DNA of 43,542 nt, taken from positions 275,187 through 318,728 of the forward strand of contig NZ_PXNN01000016.1 in the NCBI RefSeq assembly GCF_003007685.1, written 5' to 3'. The notes below the pieces were generated by a model. It saw only the letters and a list, made by a program, of their open reading frames with translations, had not been told where the DNA came from and did no database searches. Position 1 is the first letter of the stretch; each line of letters begins with the position of its first letter. Both the position numbers and the translations under genes were made by a program. Source of the DNA: Marinobacter halophilus. GTDB lineage: Bacteria > Pseudomonadota > Gammaproteobacteria > Pseudomonadales > Oleiphilaceae. Below are positions 17,419 through 26,138 of the stretch, one piece after another.

Positions 17419-19704
17419 TTGACTCTCTTCAAACGCAATTTATGGACGCTGTTCTGTGTGGTTGTGGCGGTTGGCGTGCTTGTTCTGTCGTATATCCTCA
17501 CCAGCATGTGGCGGGCGACGCTGAGCAAACAGGAATCGCACCACCAGGCAAGGGTTCAACTCATCAGCCAATCGGTTACCAATGTGCTGCGCACCCAGGA
17601 GTTAATTCTGGACGTGGCGGCGGCTGAGCTTGTTCGCTCAGACCTGATCAACTCTACCCGTGAAGTGCTGCCCCTTCTAGACAGCATCATGGAAGCCAGT
17701 CCTGCGTTGGCCGGTTTCGGAATGGCACTGCCGGATGGCCAGCTGGTCAAGGTTACCTCCACTGTCGATATCAGTTTGATGCCCAATCTTCTGGAGCAGG
17801 AAACCTCCCGCGAGGGTTTCCGTCGGGCTATGGAGTCAGACCGACTGATTGTGGGTCGCACCTATTTTTTGCCTGCGGTGAACGCCTGGATCATTCCTGC
17901 CCGAAAAGCGGTGAGGAATGACAAGGGAGAAGTGATTGCCGTGATGTCTGCCGGCATTCGTGCCGATGGCGAAAAGGGCGTATTCGGGAGCAAACTTCAC
18001 GCCGGGCCAGATGATGCTGTCATGATTTTTCGGGAATATGATGGCTACATGCAGTTTATGTCCGGCGAGGGGGTCACTCCGGAAATCTTCGCCGCTATCT
18101 ACAGAACTCCCGAGCAGAGGGAGGCCGACAGGCAGAATTTGCTAAAGGCCAATAACGCCACCCTGGAAGTGTTGAAAGCCCGTCCCGTGCCAAGCATCTA
18201 CTTCAACCAGCGTGGTGGTGATCGCTACATTGGGGGAGCCTGGTTCTCGCCTGAATACGAACTCTGGATTGCTTCTGAATCCAATATTCGCGCGGTATGG
18301 AGCAGCTTTCTTGAGCGTGGACTGGTTCTTCTGATGGTCTTTGTGGCTTTGTTTGTGCTCTTGTTTTATCTGGTACGACAGATTGACCGGGCAGAGGCGA
18401 GACGCCGGTCGGCATTGATGTATCAGTCAAGGCACGACGATCTCACGTCGTTGCTTAATCGCGTGGGTTTGATTGACCAGATTCAGCACCTTGTTAACGA
18501 GGGCGAGAAATTCGGTGTTGTGCTGCTGGATATTGATAATTTCAGAGGTATTAATGATCGCTTCGGTCAGGAGCAAGGCGATAAGGTACTGGCTGAGTTT
18601 GCCCGCTGCCTGCAAAAGCTGGCGAGCGATCAGCATGGTGCGTCCAGGCTGGGGGGGGATGAATTTGCCCTGATCAGCCGTATTCGAGAACCTGATAAGC
18701 TTTTGACTTACTGTAACGATTTGCTCCGGGCACTTGCCCGGGAGATGGCGTCTGGGCCGTTGAAACTGCAGCTGGGCGCCAGCCTGGGTGCGGCGGTATT
18801 TCCGGACCATGGTGATTCCTTTAATCGTATTGTCCGGAGTGCCCATTTGGCGCTGTATCAGGCCAAAAGGACCCGTAACGACGTGTGCCTCTATCGTCAT
18901 GATTATGAGGCTGGTTATTTACGGCGCGTGCACATTGAGCAGCGGCTTCGGGGCGCTATCAACCAGATGCAGATAACCATGGCGTATCAACCGCAACTGG
19001 ATACCCATAGCCGGGTAGTGGGAGTTGAGGCGCTTGCCCGCTGGAATGACGAGGAACTGGGGTATGTGCCACCCAATGAATTTGTCGAGGTGGCAGAATC
19101 CTGCGGATTGATTGCAGAGCTTGGGAATTACGTGTTGAGTCGCAGCCTGGCAGACTTCCGAAAGCTTCTGGATCAGGTGCGTGAGCCCTTGGATTTGTCC
19201 GTGAATATATCGGCCATGCAGTTCATGCAGGCGGGGTTTGGTTATTTGGTGCTATCGGAGCTGAAAAAGCATGGTGTGCATCCCCATTATCTGACCCTGG
19301 AGATCACTGAGACGGTGTTCATGTCTGGTTTCGATCAAGTCATTCCGATACTGGAACAGCTGCGCAATGCCGGTGTCAGTTTGTCCATGGACGATTTCGG
19401 CACCGGCTACTCATCGCTGAGCCTGCTGCGCAAACTACCGATTGATGAACTGAAGATTGACAAGAGTTTTGTGGATAACATCATCGAAGATGAATCGGCC
19501 AGGAACATGGTTGAGAGTATCATTGCCATCGGCCAGAACCATCGTATGCGACTGGTCGCCGAAGGGGTTGAAGAGCGCGCGCAGTTTTCAGCCCTGGTGG
19601 CGATGGGGTGTGGACGTTTTCAGGGTTATCTTTTCAGCCGGCCGATACCGGTGACTGAGGTGGCTTCATTGGTCAAACACTTCAATTCCGGTGTCACGAC
19701 CTGA
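17419..19704 (+). CDS. Membrane sensor protein with intact GGDEF and EAL domains
   Basis: A 761-residue c-di-GMP enzyme. Transmembrane helix about 9-29, extracytoplasmic dCache-type sensor about 32-295 (with SREGFRRAM and AWIIPARKAVRNDKGEVIAV segments), second helix about 300-320, GGDEF about 335-495, EAL about 505-755. GGDEF is intact (412-416) but lacks the RxxD inhibition site. The EAL motif is EALARW (537-542), and DDFGTGYSSL (658-667) and EGVE (715-718) are complete, so phosphodiesterase activity is very likely. Whether the cyclase half is active or only binds GTP cannot be told. The start is TTG, with GGAG seven bases upstream. It is a single gene in this window. Confidence 0.93.
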   Translation: MTLFKRNLWTLFCVVVAVGVLVLSYILTSMWRATLSKQESHHQARVQLISQSVTNVLRTQELILDVAAAELVRSDLINSTREVLPLLDSIMEASPALAGFGMALPDGQLVKVTSTVDISLMPNLLEQETSREGFRRAMESDRLIVGRTYFLPAVNAWIIPARKAVRNDKGEVIAVMSAGIRADGEKGVFGSKLHAGPDDAVMIFREYDGYMQFMSGEGVTPEIFAAIYRTPEQREADRQNLLKANNATLEVLKARPVPSIYFNQRGGDRYIGGAWFSPEYELWIASESNIRAVWSSFLERGLVLLMVFVALFVLLFYLVRQIDRAEARRRSALMYQSRHDDLTSLLNRVGLIDQIQHLVNEGEKFGVVLLDIDNFRGINDRFGQEQGDKVLAEFARCLQKLASDQHGASRLGGDEFALISRIREPDKLLTYCNDLLRALAREMASGPLKLQLGASLGAAVFPDHGDSFNRIVRSAHLALYQAKRTRNDVCLYRHDYEAGYLRRVHIEQRLRGAINQMQITMAYQPQLDTHSRVVGVEALARWNDEELGYVPPNEFVEVAESCGLIAELGNYVLSRSLADFRKLLDQVREPLDLSVNISAMQFMQAGFGYLVLSELKKHGVHPHYLTLEITETVFMSGFDQVIPILEQLRNAGVSLSMDDFGTGYSSLSLLRKLPIDELKIDKSFVDNIIEDESARNMVESIIAIGQNHRMRLVAEGVEERAQFSALVAMGCGRFQGYLFSRPIPVTEVASLVKHFNSGVTT

Positions 19705-19709
19705 ATCAT

Positions 19710-19886
19710 TCAACGCTCAGAAGCGTAACACCAAGCCGGCACTGGCCTCGACTTGCAGATAGCCACACTACTTCGGATGCGGATTTCACAGCCGCCTGAG
19801 CAGAACACAGAGCCACCGGAATCCAGCGCGGGCAATGCTCCGACCATCAGCGCAAACATAGCCGTGGTCGCTGGCAAACGCTTCAT
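19710..19886 (-). pseudogene. Probable remnant of a small exported or outer-membrane protein gene
   Basis: An ATG at 19886 overlaps the hydrolase stop as ATGA, the usual sign of translational coupling, and opens a 58-residue frame that begins like a signal peptide (MKRLPATTAMFALMVGALPA). The rest of the frame looks random. In a neighbouring frame, however, the minus strand reads YLQVEASAGLVLRF followed by TGA (stop at 19717-19719), which looks like the last strand of an outer-membrane barrel ending in Phe. The two halves suggest a gene that lost its middle by deletion. It may instead be a short real protein; the evidence is thin. Confidence 0.4.
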
Positions 19887-20953
19887 GCGGTTTTTGCCTC
19901 AGTCTGCCCTGATTCCACCCGCGCCAGAAACTCGCCAATATCATCGAAGGCCTGCTCCGCCTCTGGCAGTAGCGGCGAGAAAATATGCCACACATGAACC
20001 ATGTTCTGCCAGGTGTGCACCTCCACCGGCGACCCCTCGGACCGCGCCTTGGCGGCATAGCGTGTGGCGTTGTGCAGCAGCATTTCGGTGGTGCTGGCGT
20101 GGATCAGGGTCGGGGGCAGGTCATTCAGATGGCCCCGCAGCGGTGATGCTACCGGGTTGGTCGGGGAAATCCGGAAGGCGGCCAGGGTGCCCCACCAGAG
20201 TATCGGTAATGGAATCTTGGAAAGGCCACCAAAGACCGGGCCCAGCAGCGCATCGGTGCGGATGTTGTCCCGATTGCTGGGGGCGGTCAGGGTAAGGTCG
20301 GTGGATGGTGACAGGGCAATGGCGGCATCGGCCTGTCGCACTCCGTTGTCCCGAATCCAGGCCAGTAGTGACAGAACGTGGCTGCCACCGGCGGAATCCC
20401 CCGCCACCACCATAAACTTGGCTTTTTCCTCACCCTCCGGACCGTGGTTCAGCAGCCAGGTGTAGGCTTGCCGGCAATCACGTATGCCATCCATAAAGCG
20501 GTGTTCAGGCATCAGGCGGTAGTCGAGGGCAAAGACCGCGGCGTTGGCGACGTGAGAAAACCGATCAGTAATGGCCCGGTGGCTGCGGGGGCTGCCAGCG
20601 GCCCAGGCGCCACCGTGAATGTAAAGCACGCGTCGGCGAGTGTCGGCCCCTGGCGCGATCACCCATTCACCTTTCGGATAGTCGCAATGCCGGATGTCGG
20701 ACTCAATCTCCACACCTTCACCCAGACTGTCCAGGTGGTTTCTCAGCGCCATCAGCCTCGCCTTGCCTTTCAATCCTTTGGAGGCCCGCCCCATGTCTTT
20801 GATGCGTTCCATAACCTCATCGTGAGCGGGATTGGGTGCAACCTCCCTGATTGCCCAGTCGTCATCATCAAACTGCGAGAGATCGTGAACACGGAACAAC
20901 ACAAAGGTGGCCACAACGATAAGAGCAACAATGGCAAGCAGAATCCAGAGCAT
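19883..20953 (-). CDS. Alpha/beta hydrolase, hormone-sensitive-lipase type esterase
   Basis: A 356-residue serine hydrolase. The oxyanion motif HGGAWAAGS (113-121) and the nucleophile elbow GDSAGG (185-190, Ser187) define the HSL family, whose members hydrolyse medium-chain esters. The acid is probably the glutamate in ASTTEMLLHNA and the base the histidine in NMVHVWHIF. An N-terminal helix (about 2-20) anchors it in the membrane or serves as an uncleaved signal. It is divergent from the DUF2007 gene, 85 bases apart. Its stop overlaps the ATG of a decayed downstream gene. Confidence 0.9.
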   Translation of the reverse strand: MLWILLAIVALIVVATFVLFRVHDLSQFDDDDWAIREVAPNPAHDEVMERIKDMGRASKGLKGKARLMALRNHLDSLGEGVEIESDIRHCDYPKGEWVIAPGADTRRRVLYIHGGAWAAGSPRSHRAITDRFSHVANAAVFALDYRLMPEHRFMDGIRDCRQAYTWLLNHGPEGEEKAKFMVVAGDSAGGSHVLSLLAWIRDNGVRQADAAIALSPSTDLTLTAPSNRDNIRTDALLGPVFGGLSKIPLPILWWGTLAAFRISPTNPVASPLRGHLNDLPPTLIHASTTEMLLHNATRYAAKARSEGSPVEVHTWQNMVHVWHIFSPLLPEAEQAFDDIGEFLARVESGQTEAKTA

Positions 20954-21038
20954 GGGTTTTCCTTTTGGAGCCCGGTAAAAAGGGAACTATGCTGAAATTA
21001 CATTCGTAGCATGATAAAGCATACAGAGGAAAGCCAAC

Positions 21039-21353
21039 TTGCAAATAGCCTATCGGGCCCGGGACATCACCGAAGCCCATATCGTCGCCGGGATGTTGGG
21101 AGCCCACGGGATTGACGCCCACGTGGGAGGTCATTATCTGCAAGGCGCGATGGGGGAGATTGGTGCCGCCGGGTTCAGTAATGTGCATGTTGACGATGAG
21201 GACGTTTTCCGTGCGCGGGCATTGATTGATGAATACGAATCTGACCGGCCAGTGCCGGCGACAAAGCCGGCTGATCAGGACACGTCGGATCAGTATGCCC
21301 GCTGGTTTATCGTTGTGCTCATCGTTGGCTTGTGGCTGCTATGGCGATTCTGA
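21039..21353 (+). CDS. DUF2007 domain protein with C-terminal membrane anchor
   Basis: A 104-residue protein. The N-terminal part (MQIAYRARDITEAHIVAGML, then LGAHGIDAHVGGHYLQGAMG) matches DUF2007, a PII-like fold of unknown function, and residues about 87-104 form a single membrane helix (WFIVVLIVGLWLLWRF). The start is TTG at 21039 with GAGGAAAG upstream. It lies ahead of the Zur-box and GTPase gene with about 60 bases before the operator, so it is a separate unit. Confidence 0.87.
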   Translation: MQIAYRARDITEAHIVAGMLGAHGIDAHVGGHYLQGAMGEIGAAGFSNVHVDDEDVFRARALIDEYESDRPVPATKPADQDTSDQYARWFIVVLIVGLWLLWRF

Positions 21354-21411
21354 GCTAACGGGCAATCGTTTATTGTTATGGAGTTCAAGCTGGTACTGGT
21401 GGGCCAGTATT

Positions 21412-21426
21412 TGTTATATTGTAACA
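21412..21426 (+). promoter_or_regulatory. Probable Zur (zinc uptake regulator) operator
   Basis: TGTTATATTGTAACA is an imperfect palindrome whose core GTTATATTGTAAC (21413-21425) differs from the gammaproteobacterial Zur consensus GTTATAATATAAC at only two positions. It sits 17 bases upstream of the ATG at 21444 of a COG0523 GTPase of the zinc-binding CxCC class, which is a typical Zur-controlled gene. This is inferred from the motif and the gene identity. Confidence 0.7.
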
Positions 21427-21443
21427 CTTTTGAGGCTCCTCCG

Positions 21444-22436
21444 ATGCCAGACCCTGTCCGTGCCATTCCCACCAACCTGATCCTTGGTTTTCTTGGCGTT
21501 GGTAAAACCACTGCGATCCTCGATTTACTCAGGCGTAAACCGGAAGGTGAGGTCTGGGCGGTGTTGGTTAATGAATTCGGTGAGGTGGGCATTGATGGCG
21601 CGATACTCGAAACCGAAGGGGCGGTTGTCCGGGAGATTCCCGGAGGCTGTATGTGCTGTGTTGCTGGCCTGCCCATGCAGATTGGCCTGAACCAGCTGAT
21701 TACCCGCGCCAAACCAGATCGGTTGCTGATAGAGCCTACTGGCCTTGGCCATCCGTCCCAGATTCTGGACACCCTGACGGGTGAACATTACCGAAGCGTA
21801 CTGGCGCTGGGCCCGGTGATAACCCTGGTTGACCCTCGTAAACTGGAAGACCCCAGAGTGCTCGAGAACGTGCAGTTCCGGGATCAGGTGGCGTCTGCGG
21901 ATATTCTGGTGGCAAACAAAACCGACCTTTGCACTGAGGTCCAGATTCGGGCCTTTGCTCAGTGGGCGGCATCTCTTGTGCCCGCCAAACCTCAGGTATA
22001 CCACACCCGGCATGGGCAACTGGCAACTGAGTGGCTGGATGGCATCGCAACCTTGCCTGAGGTGTCTGACCCCCACGCCCATAACCATCATGATGCCCGG
22101 GCCGCTTCACTGCCACCATCAGTGGACGACATTCCCTGGCAATTGGTAACGAACCGGGGGCAGGGTCATCACAGCATCGGGTGGCGGATTCATCCGAAAT
22201 TGTCATTGGATGAACATGCGGTGCTGGCGATGGCTCTGGACGACCGCTTGCTGCGATTCAAGGCAGTAATCCGCACGTTTGAGGGTTGGCGCGTGGTTAA
22301 TGTGGCAGAGGGGGCGGTCTCGATCCTGCCCTGTGAGCCAAGGGCACTTTCCAGAGTTGAACTGATTGCGGCCGATGCACTTGAGGCGTCGGAAATGGAC
22401 CAGCTTCTGCGCGCTGCCGCTGGGCTGACCGATTAG
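21444..22436 (+). CDS. COG0523 (CobW/ZigA-like) metal-chaperone GTPase
   Basis: A 330-residue P-loop GTPase of the G3E family. Walker A is GFLGVGKTT (15-23), the metal site GGCMCC (67-72) has the CxCC motif used for zinc, NEFGEVGIDG follows, and NKTD provides guanine specificity. A histidine-rich segment (DPHAHNHHDA) between the GTPase and the C-terminal CobW_C domain (about 240-325) adds metal capacity. Members such as ZigA and ZNG1 deliver zinc to apo-proteins during zinc starvation. The open frame reaches 22 codons further upstream, but the ATG at 21444 gives the family N-terminus and leaves the Zur-like operator outside the gene. The DUF2238 gene begins 9 bases after its stop. Confidence 0.9.
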   Translation: MPDPVRAIPTNLILGFLGVGKTTAILDLLRRKPEGEVWAVLVNEFGEVGIDGAILETEGAVVREIPGGCMCCVAGLPMQIGLNQLITRAKPDRLLIEPTGLGHPSQILDTLTGEHYRSVLALGPVITLVDPRKLEDPRVLENVQFRDQVASADILVANKTDLCTEVQIRAFAQWAASLVPAKPQVYHTRHGQLATEWLDGIATLPEVSDPHAHNHHDARAASLPPSVDDIPWQLVTNRGQGHHSIGWRIHPKLSLDEHAVLAMALDDRLLRFKAVIRTFEGWRVVNVAEGAVSILPCEPRALSRVELIAADALEASEMDQLLRAAAGLTD

Positions 22437-22445
22437 GAAGATAGC

Positions 22446-23105
22446 ATGAGAATTCGTATTACCCATCAGAGAATCACGATATTCCTGCAGCTCATCCTGC
22501 TGCTGGAAGCGGTCTTGGCTATCTGGGGCCAGCGATGGTTCACGGCGTTTCTGACCAGCATGATTATCCTGATCACCTTTTTCCCGGTGCTGTTTGAGCG
22601 CCGGTTTCGTATTCATATCCCGCCGGAACTGCAGCTGGCGGCCATTGGATTCGTGTTTGCATCACTGTTTTTGGGCGAGATCCGGGATTACTACACCCGG
22701 TTCTGGTGGTGGGACATGGCGCTGCACACCATGTCGGGGTTCTTGCTCGGAATCCTTGGTTTTTTGCTGGTTCACATCATGAATGAGACGGAAAAAATCA
22801 ATGTGCACATGAATCCGGGATTTGTGGCGTTTTTTGCGTTCATGTTTGCACTCGGAGTGGGCGCTTTATGGGAGATTTTCGAATTCACCATGGACAGCCT
22901 GTTCGGAATGAACATGCAGAAACCGATGCTGAACGACCCTTCCGGCCTGACCGATACCATGTGGGATTTGATCGTTGATGCGACCGGCGCGCTGATCATT
23001 TCGGTATTGGGCTGGCGTTACCTGAAAAGTGCCAACAGGACGTCGTTTCTGGAGCGCTGGATTGATTCCTTTATTGAACGCAATCCACGATTTTTCAGGA
23101 AGTGA
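22446..23105 (+). CDS. DUF2238 membrane protein (YjdF-like)
   Basis: A 219-residue integral membrane protein with about six helices and the conserved segments WWDMALHTMSGFLLG and ALWEIFEFTMDSLFG, followed by DTMWDLIVDATGAL. The polar and acidic residues inside those helices (D, H, E, D, D) look like a metal or catalytic site, and the family resembles membrane phosphatase-like or desaturase-like folds, but no function is proven to my knowledge. The gap to the upstream GTPase is 9 bases, so it should be expressed with it, possibly under zinc control. A strong terminator follows immediately. Confidence 0.88.
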   Translation: MRIRITHQRITIFLQLILLLEAVLAIWGQRWFTAFLTSMIILITFFPVLFERRFRIHIPPELQLAAIGFVFASLFLGEIRDYYTRFWWWDMALHTMSGFLLGILGFLLVHIMNETEKINVHMNPGFVAFFAFMFALGVGALWEIFEFTMDSLFGMNMQKPMLNDPSGLTDTMWDLIVDATGALIISVLGWRYLKSANRTSFLERWIDSFIERNPRFFRK

Positions 23106-23110
23106 TAGAA

Positions 23111-23134
23111 AACCCGGCAAGTGCCGGGTTTTTT
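23111..23134 (+). terminator. Rho-independent terminator after the GTPase-DUF2238 operon
   Basis: A perfect 9-bp stem (aacccggca 23111-23119, pairing with 23122-23130), 2-base loop and a T-run 23129-23134. The minus-strand reading has a T-run of four, so it may also end the convergent DUF6160 transcript, whose stop is at 23139. Confidence 0.92.
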
Positions 23135-23138
23135 GCAT

Positions 23139-23981
23139 TTAGTGACCGTAGATATGCATGGTGGTGTCCTGAACAACCAGGTTGTCCAGCATTACCGAGC
23201 CAATGGAAGTACCACCGACCAGCACCTGATCTATCGACATGTCTGCCGCGAAGGTGTTCAGGTCGATGGCCAGTGCGTCGCCGGTGCCACTCAGGCGGGT
23301 TGCTTTGTAAACGTCCATATCAATGGTGGCGCCCAGGGTAAGAACGTTGGCGTTTCCTGCAGTGCCGTCGAGTTTAGTGCCCATGTAATCAGCGCCTGTC
23401 ATCTTCAGGCCACGAATACCGAGAGCCAGAAAGTCGACGTCGACGTTCAGTTCAGAAATACCGACCTGAGTGTTCAGGTTCAACGTGTCTGTTGCGGTGT
23501 CCACCCGGATACCAACTTTGGTGAAGGCGCCTACCATGTTGAAGTTGCTGGCCAGCACGGTTGAGTCGGTGTGGCCTTCCAGGGTCCAGTCGCCGGTGCT
23601 GATGCCAAAGTCGATCGGGGCAGCGGTGATCGGGAAGATGTTGATCAGGGCATCGCCATCGTCGGCAATATCGATGTCGATCTTGATGTTGTCGATCAGG
23701 TCACTGGTCTGGCCGAACAGGGCATCACGGAAGTCCGTGATCTCTTCGAACAGATCGGTGCGGTTGGCACCCCCAATCTTGATGTCTTTGATGGACAGCG
23801 AGCCTTCGTCGGTATAACGGAACTCGCCGATATCGATGCGGGTTTCCAATTCAATGGTGACACCGGCCTGGCCGGTGATGTTACCCATGTGAGCGTCGTC
23901 AAGGGCTTGCATGTCAGCTTGCGCGGCAAACGGCAGTCCTGCCATGGCCAGCACTAACGCAGTTTTTTTCAGGCTTTTCAT
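23139..23981 (-). CDS. Exported DUF6160 family protein
   Basis: A 280-residue protein with a signal peptide (MKSLKKTALVLAMAG..., cleavage likely after AQA, residue 22). The mature N-terminus LDDAHMGNITGQAGVTIELE carries the short LxDxxMxxITGQAGITI motif of DUF6160, and the rest is a long repetitive beta-strand pattern rich in Asp, Asn, Gly and Thr, without cysteine or membrane helices. It is probably periplasmic or on the surface. The start is decided by AAGGAACGAAACA ahead of the ATG at 23981. It follows the DUF6801/choice-of-anchor-D gene on the same strand after about 95 bases with hairpins between. DUF6160 proteins are also part of the Acinetobacter fil-type gene sets, from memory; the function is unknown. 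Confidence 0.83.
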   Translation of the reverse strand: MKSLKKTALVLAMAGLPFAAQADMQALDDAHMGNITGQAGVTIELETRIDIGEFRYTDEGSLSIKDIKIGGANRTDLFEEITDFRDALFGQTSDLIDNIKIDIDIADDGDALINIFPITAAPIDFGISTGDWTLEGHTDSTVLASNFNMVGAFTKVGIRVDTATDTLNLNTQVGISELNVDVDFLALGIRGLKMTGADYMGTKLDGTAGNANVLTLGATIDMDVYKATRLSGTGDALAIDLNTFAADMSIDQVLVGGTSIGSVMLDNLVVQDTTMHIYGH

Positions 23982-24020
23982 TGTTTCGTTCCTTTTTGGT
24001 TTTGTTATTCCACTACTTGA

Positions 24021-24060
24021 CCCCAACCAGCTGGTGCCGGCTGGGGTCTTTGTTGTCCGG
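24021..24060. repeat. Hairpin between the DUF6801 and DUF6160 genes
   Basis: gaccccaacc and ggctggggtc can form a 10-bp stem with one G-T pair, and tccggcctcgccgga lies beside it. Neither has a T-run on the minus strand. They could slow or stabilise transcript ends and set different levels for the two exported proteins. Confidence 0.45.
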
Positions 24061-24075
24061 CGAGGCCGGATTTCC

Positions 24076-25890
24076 TTACAGCTCCGGAGTCAACGCCAGT
24101 TCAATGGTGTTGCCGGAACCAGTCAGGAACTGGTTGAGCAGGCGGGTGAGCAGGCCGCAATTCTCAAGGGCCGGTAGGTCATAGACGCCGCTGACCGTTC
24201 CGCCAGTGGCGGGTGAGAAGTTGGTGCCGTCTACAGACGCCAGCTCAATGTTGACGGGCTCACGAGTCATACACTCGGAACCGCCACCCACTCGAAGCGG
24301 CAAACCGAAGATCTTGATCGCCACCTTGGGCACTTTCACAAACAATTGGGAGTTGGCGGTCAGCTTGCCGTTGATCAGAGTACCGGTGGTGACAGCGGCC
24401 GGCACAAATTCAACGTTGGCAGAGGCATTCAGTCGACTGAAGAACACCCTGATGGAGAAGTTACCGAAGGTCGGGTCAATCGCCAGATCTGCTTCAAATG
24501 TTCCTGCTGCCAGGTCCAGTAAGGTGGCTATGGAACCGTTCAGAGGCAGAGTACCGCCAGAGGCTTTGATGAGGGTGGAACCTTCCAGCCCCAAAAGAAG
24601 TTCAAGCTCGGAACCAGCCTGCTCAAACGCTTCGGCAGATACCGGTATGCTGATTTCCGGGCTTTCTGGATCGCTTGACCGAATCACCAGGTTGGCGTTG
24701 CTCACGCCCACCGCATTTGCGGTATAGCTCAACTCAACGGTACAGCTGGCGTTGGCCGCAACCGTTGTACAGTTGTTGGTCTGCACGAAGTCCGCAGCGC
24801 CGGTGCCTTCCAGAGCAATGCTGTCAACCAGCAAGGTTTCGTTACCGGCATTGTTGATAGTCACCTCTGCAGATGCGCTTTGGCCAAGCTGAATTCGGCC
24901 CAAGTCAACAGTCTCCGGATTGACGCCGATTTCAGGTGTCGGAGCCAGCACACCACGGCCCGTCAACGCGACATCCACGGCCGGGTTGTCGGCATCGGTA
25001 GACTCGATGGTGAGGGTGGCACTGCGTGTGCCGTCGGTGCTTGGCGCGAAGGTGACGTTCACATCACAGGATTCGCTCGGCGCCAGGGTTCCGCACTGGT
25101 TGTCCAGCAGGAAGGTATCGGCATCGGTGCCGCTGATAACGACGTTGCTGATGCCCAATGCCGCACTGCCGGTATTGACCACAGACACCGTTTCTTGAGC
25201 GTTCAGGCCGGCCTGAACGTTACCGAAGGCAACCTCTTCCCGGTTGACGCTGATGCGCGGCGTTTCAACGATCTCGCCGCCCACGGTGATGGTTTGCAGC
25301 AAATTGTTCTGGCCGGCCACCTGTACGCAGTCGGTGAGAATTTCACCAATCGGTGCTGGCGCAATGGCACCGTTGGGGGTGCGTGACGTCAGGTCCAGCG
25401 TCAGGCCGCCAACGCGGATCTCTGCCTGACCGATGTCGTCTTCGGTGAACAGCACTGCCGGCGCCATACCGGTGGCGGGTACATTAAACTCGCCACTGAC
25501 ATCGGGTATGAGCGTCGGGGGAATCGAGAGTTCGACAATTTGTTGCAGGGTGCGATTGGCGGTTACCACACTGTTGGTGCTGATGGCGGTGCCTTCAACG
25601 GTCTCGGAGCCAACCAGCTTCAGGCCGGTGCGGGCGTTGTCGTTGACCACAGTAATTGCGGTGACTTCGAATTGTGGCGTTGGCTCACCAACGGTTGCAA
25701 CGCTAGGAATATCGGCGCTGATCTGGGCCCGAATTGGCTGAGTTCCGATCAGCGGGAACGGGCATTCGAACGCCAGTTCAATGGACACCTGCTCCGCCGA
25801 TGCGTTGCTGGCTCCACCGGCCATCAAGGCTGCAGTCGCAATGGCTGGCCCGATCTTGCGAACGCTCGTATTGAGGTTCCTGAGTTTCAT
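24076..25890 (-). CDS. Exported DUF6801 and choice-of-anchor-D protein
   Basis: A 604-residue secreted or cell-envelope protein with a signal peptide ending near residue 32 (NASA|EQ). The N-terminal domain FECPFPLIGTQPIRAQISADIP (read as FECPFPLIGTQP then IRAQISADIP) is the DUF6801 signature. Two choice-of-anchor-D (ASPM-SPD2-Hydin-like) immunoglobulin repeats follow at about 213-310 and 315-420, each with VDLGRIQLGQSA or VAFGNVQAGLNA openings and a CGTLAPSESCDV or CTTVAANASCTV cysteine pair. The C-terminal 180 residues form another all-beta domain with a further cysteine pair. It heads the DUF6160 gene. The AraC gene lies upstream on the same strand, with 248 bases between. Function unknown; an adhesive or surface-lipid role is speculation. 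Confidence 0.85.
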   Translation of the reverse strand: MKLRNLNTSVRKIGPAIATAALMAGGASNASAEQVSIELAFECPFPLIGTQPIRAQISADIPSVATVGEPTPQFEVTAITVVNDNARTGLKLVGSETVEGTAISTNSVVTANRTLQQIVELSIPPTLIPDVSGEFNVPATGMAPAVLFTEDDIGQAEIRVGGLTLDLTSRTPNGAIAPAPIGEILTDCVQVAGQNNLLQTITVGGEIVETPRISVNREEVAFGNVQAGLNAQETVSVVNTGSAALGISNVVISGTDADTFLLDNQCGTLAPSESCDVNVTFAPSTDGTRSATLTIESTDADNPAVDVALTGRGVLAPTPEIGVNPETVDLGRIQLGQSASAEVTINNAGNETLLVDSIALEGTGAADFVQTNNCTTVAANASCTVELSYTANAVGVSNANLVIRSSDPESPEISIPVSAEAFEQAGSELELLLGLEGSTLIKASGGTLPLNGSIATLLDLAAGTFEADLAIDPTFGNFSIRVFFSRLNASANVEFVPAAVTTGTLINGKLTANSQLFVKVPKVAIKIFGLPLRVGGGSECMTREPVNIELASVDGTNFSPATGGTVSGVYDLPALENCGLLTRLLNQFLTGSGNTIELALTPEL

Positions 25891-26138
25891 GAGTTCGTCC
25901 TCTGTATAACTTTCGTTGTTGTAATTGGGGTTGCAGACACCACCGATGAAGGACAGCTCAACCGGACTTGCAGGGATCCCTTTGCCACGCGCGGTTTGCG
26001 CATGAGTGCATGCTTATTTAACGGGTTAGGGTGGCCGCAGGTCATTGCTTGCCGCGGCAGCTTTTTTGTTCAAAGCGGAGAGAGGCGGGGTTGATTGCTT
26101 AAAGCGTGAACGGCATCAAATTCAACGCTGAACTGTGT

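Noticed and set aside
26045..26070. Small palindrome followed by six T (tgccgcggca region) as a terminator
   Set aside because: On the plus strand no gene ends nearby, and the stem cannot form a normal loop without losing pairs; on the minus strand the T-run is on the wrong side for the AraC gene.
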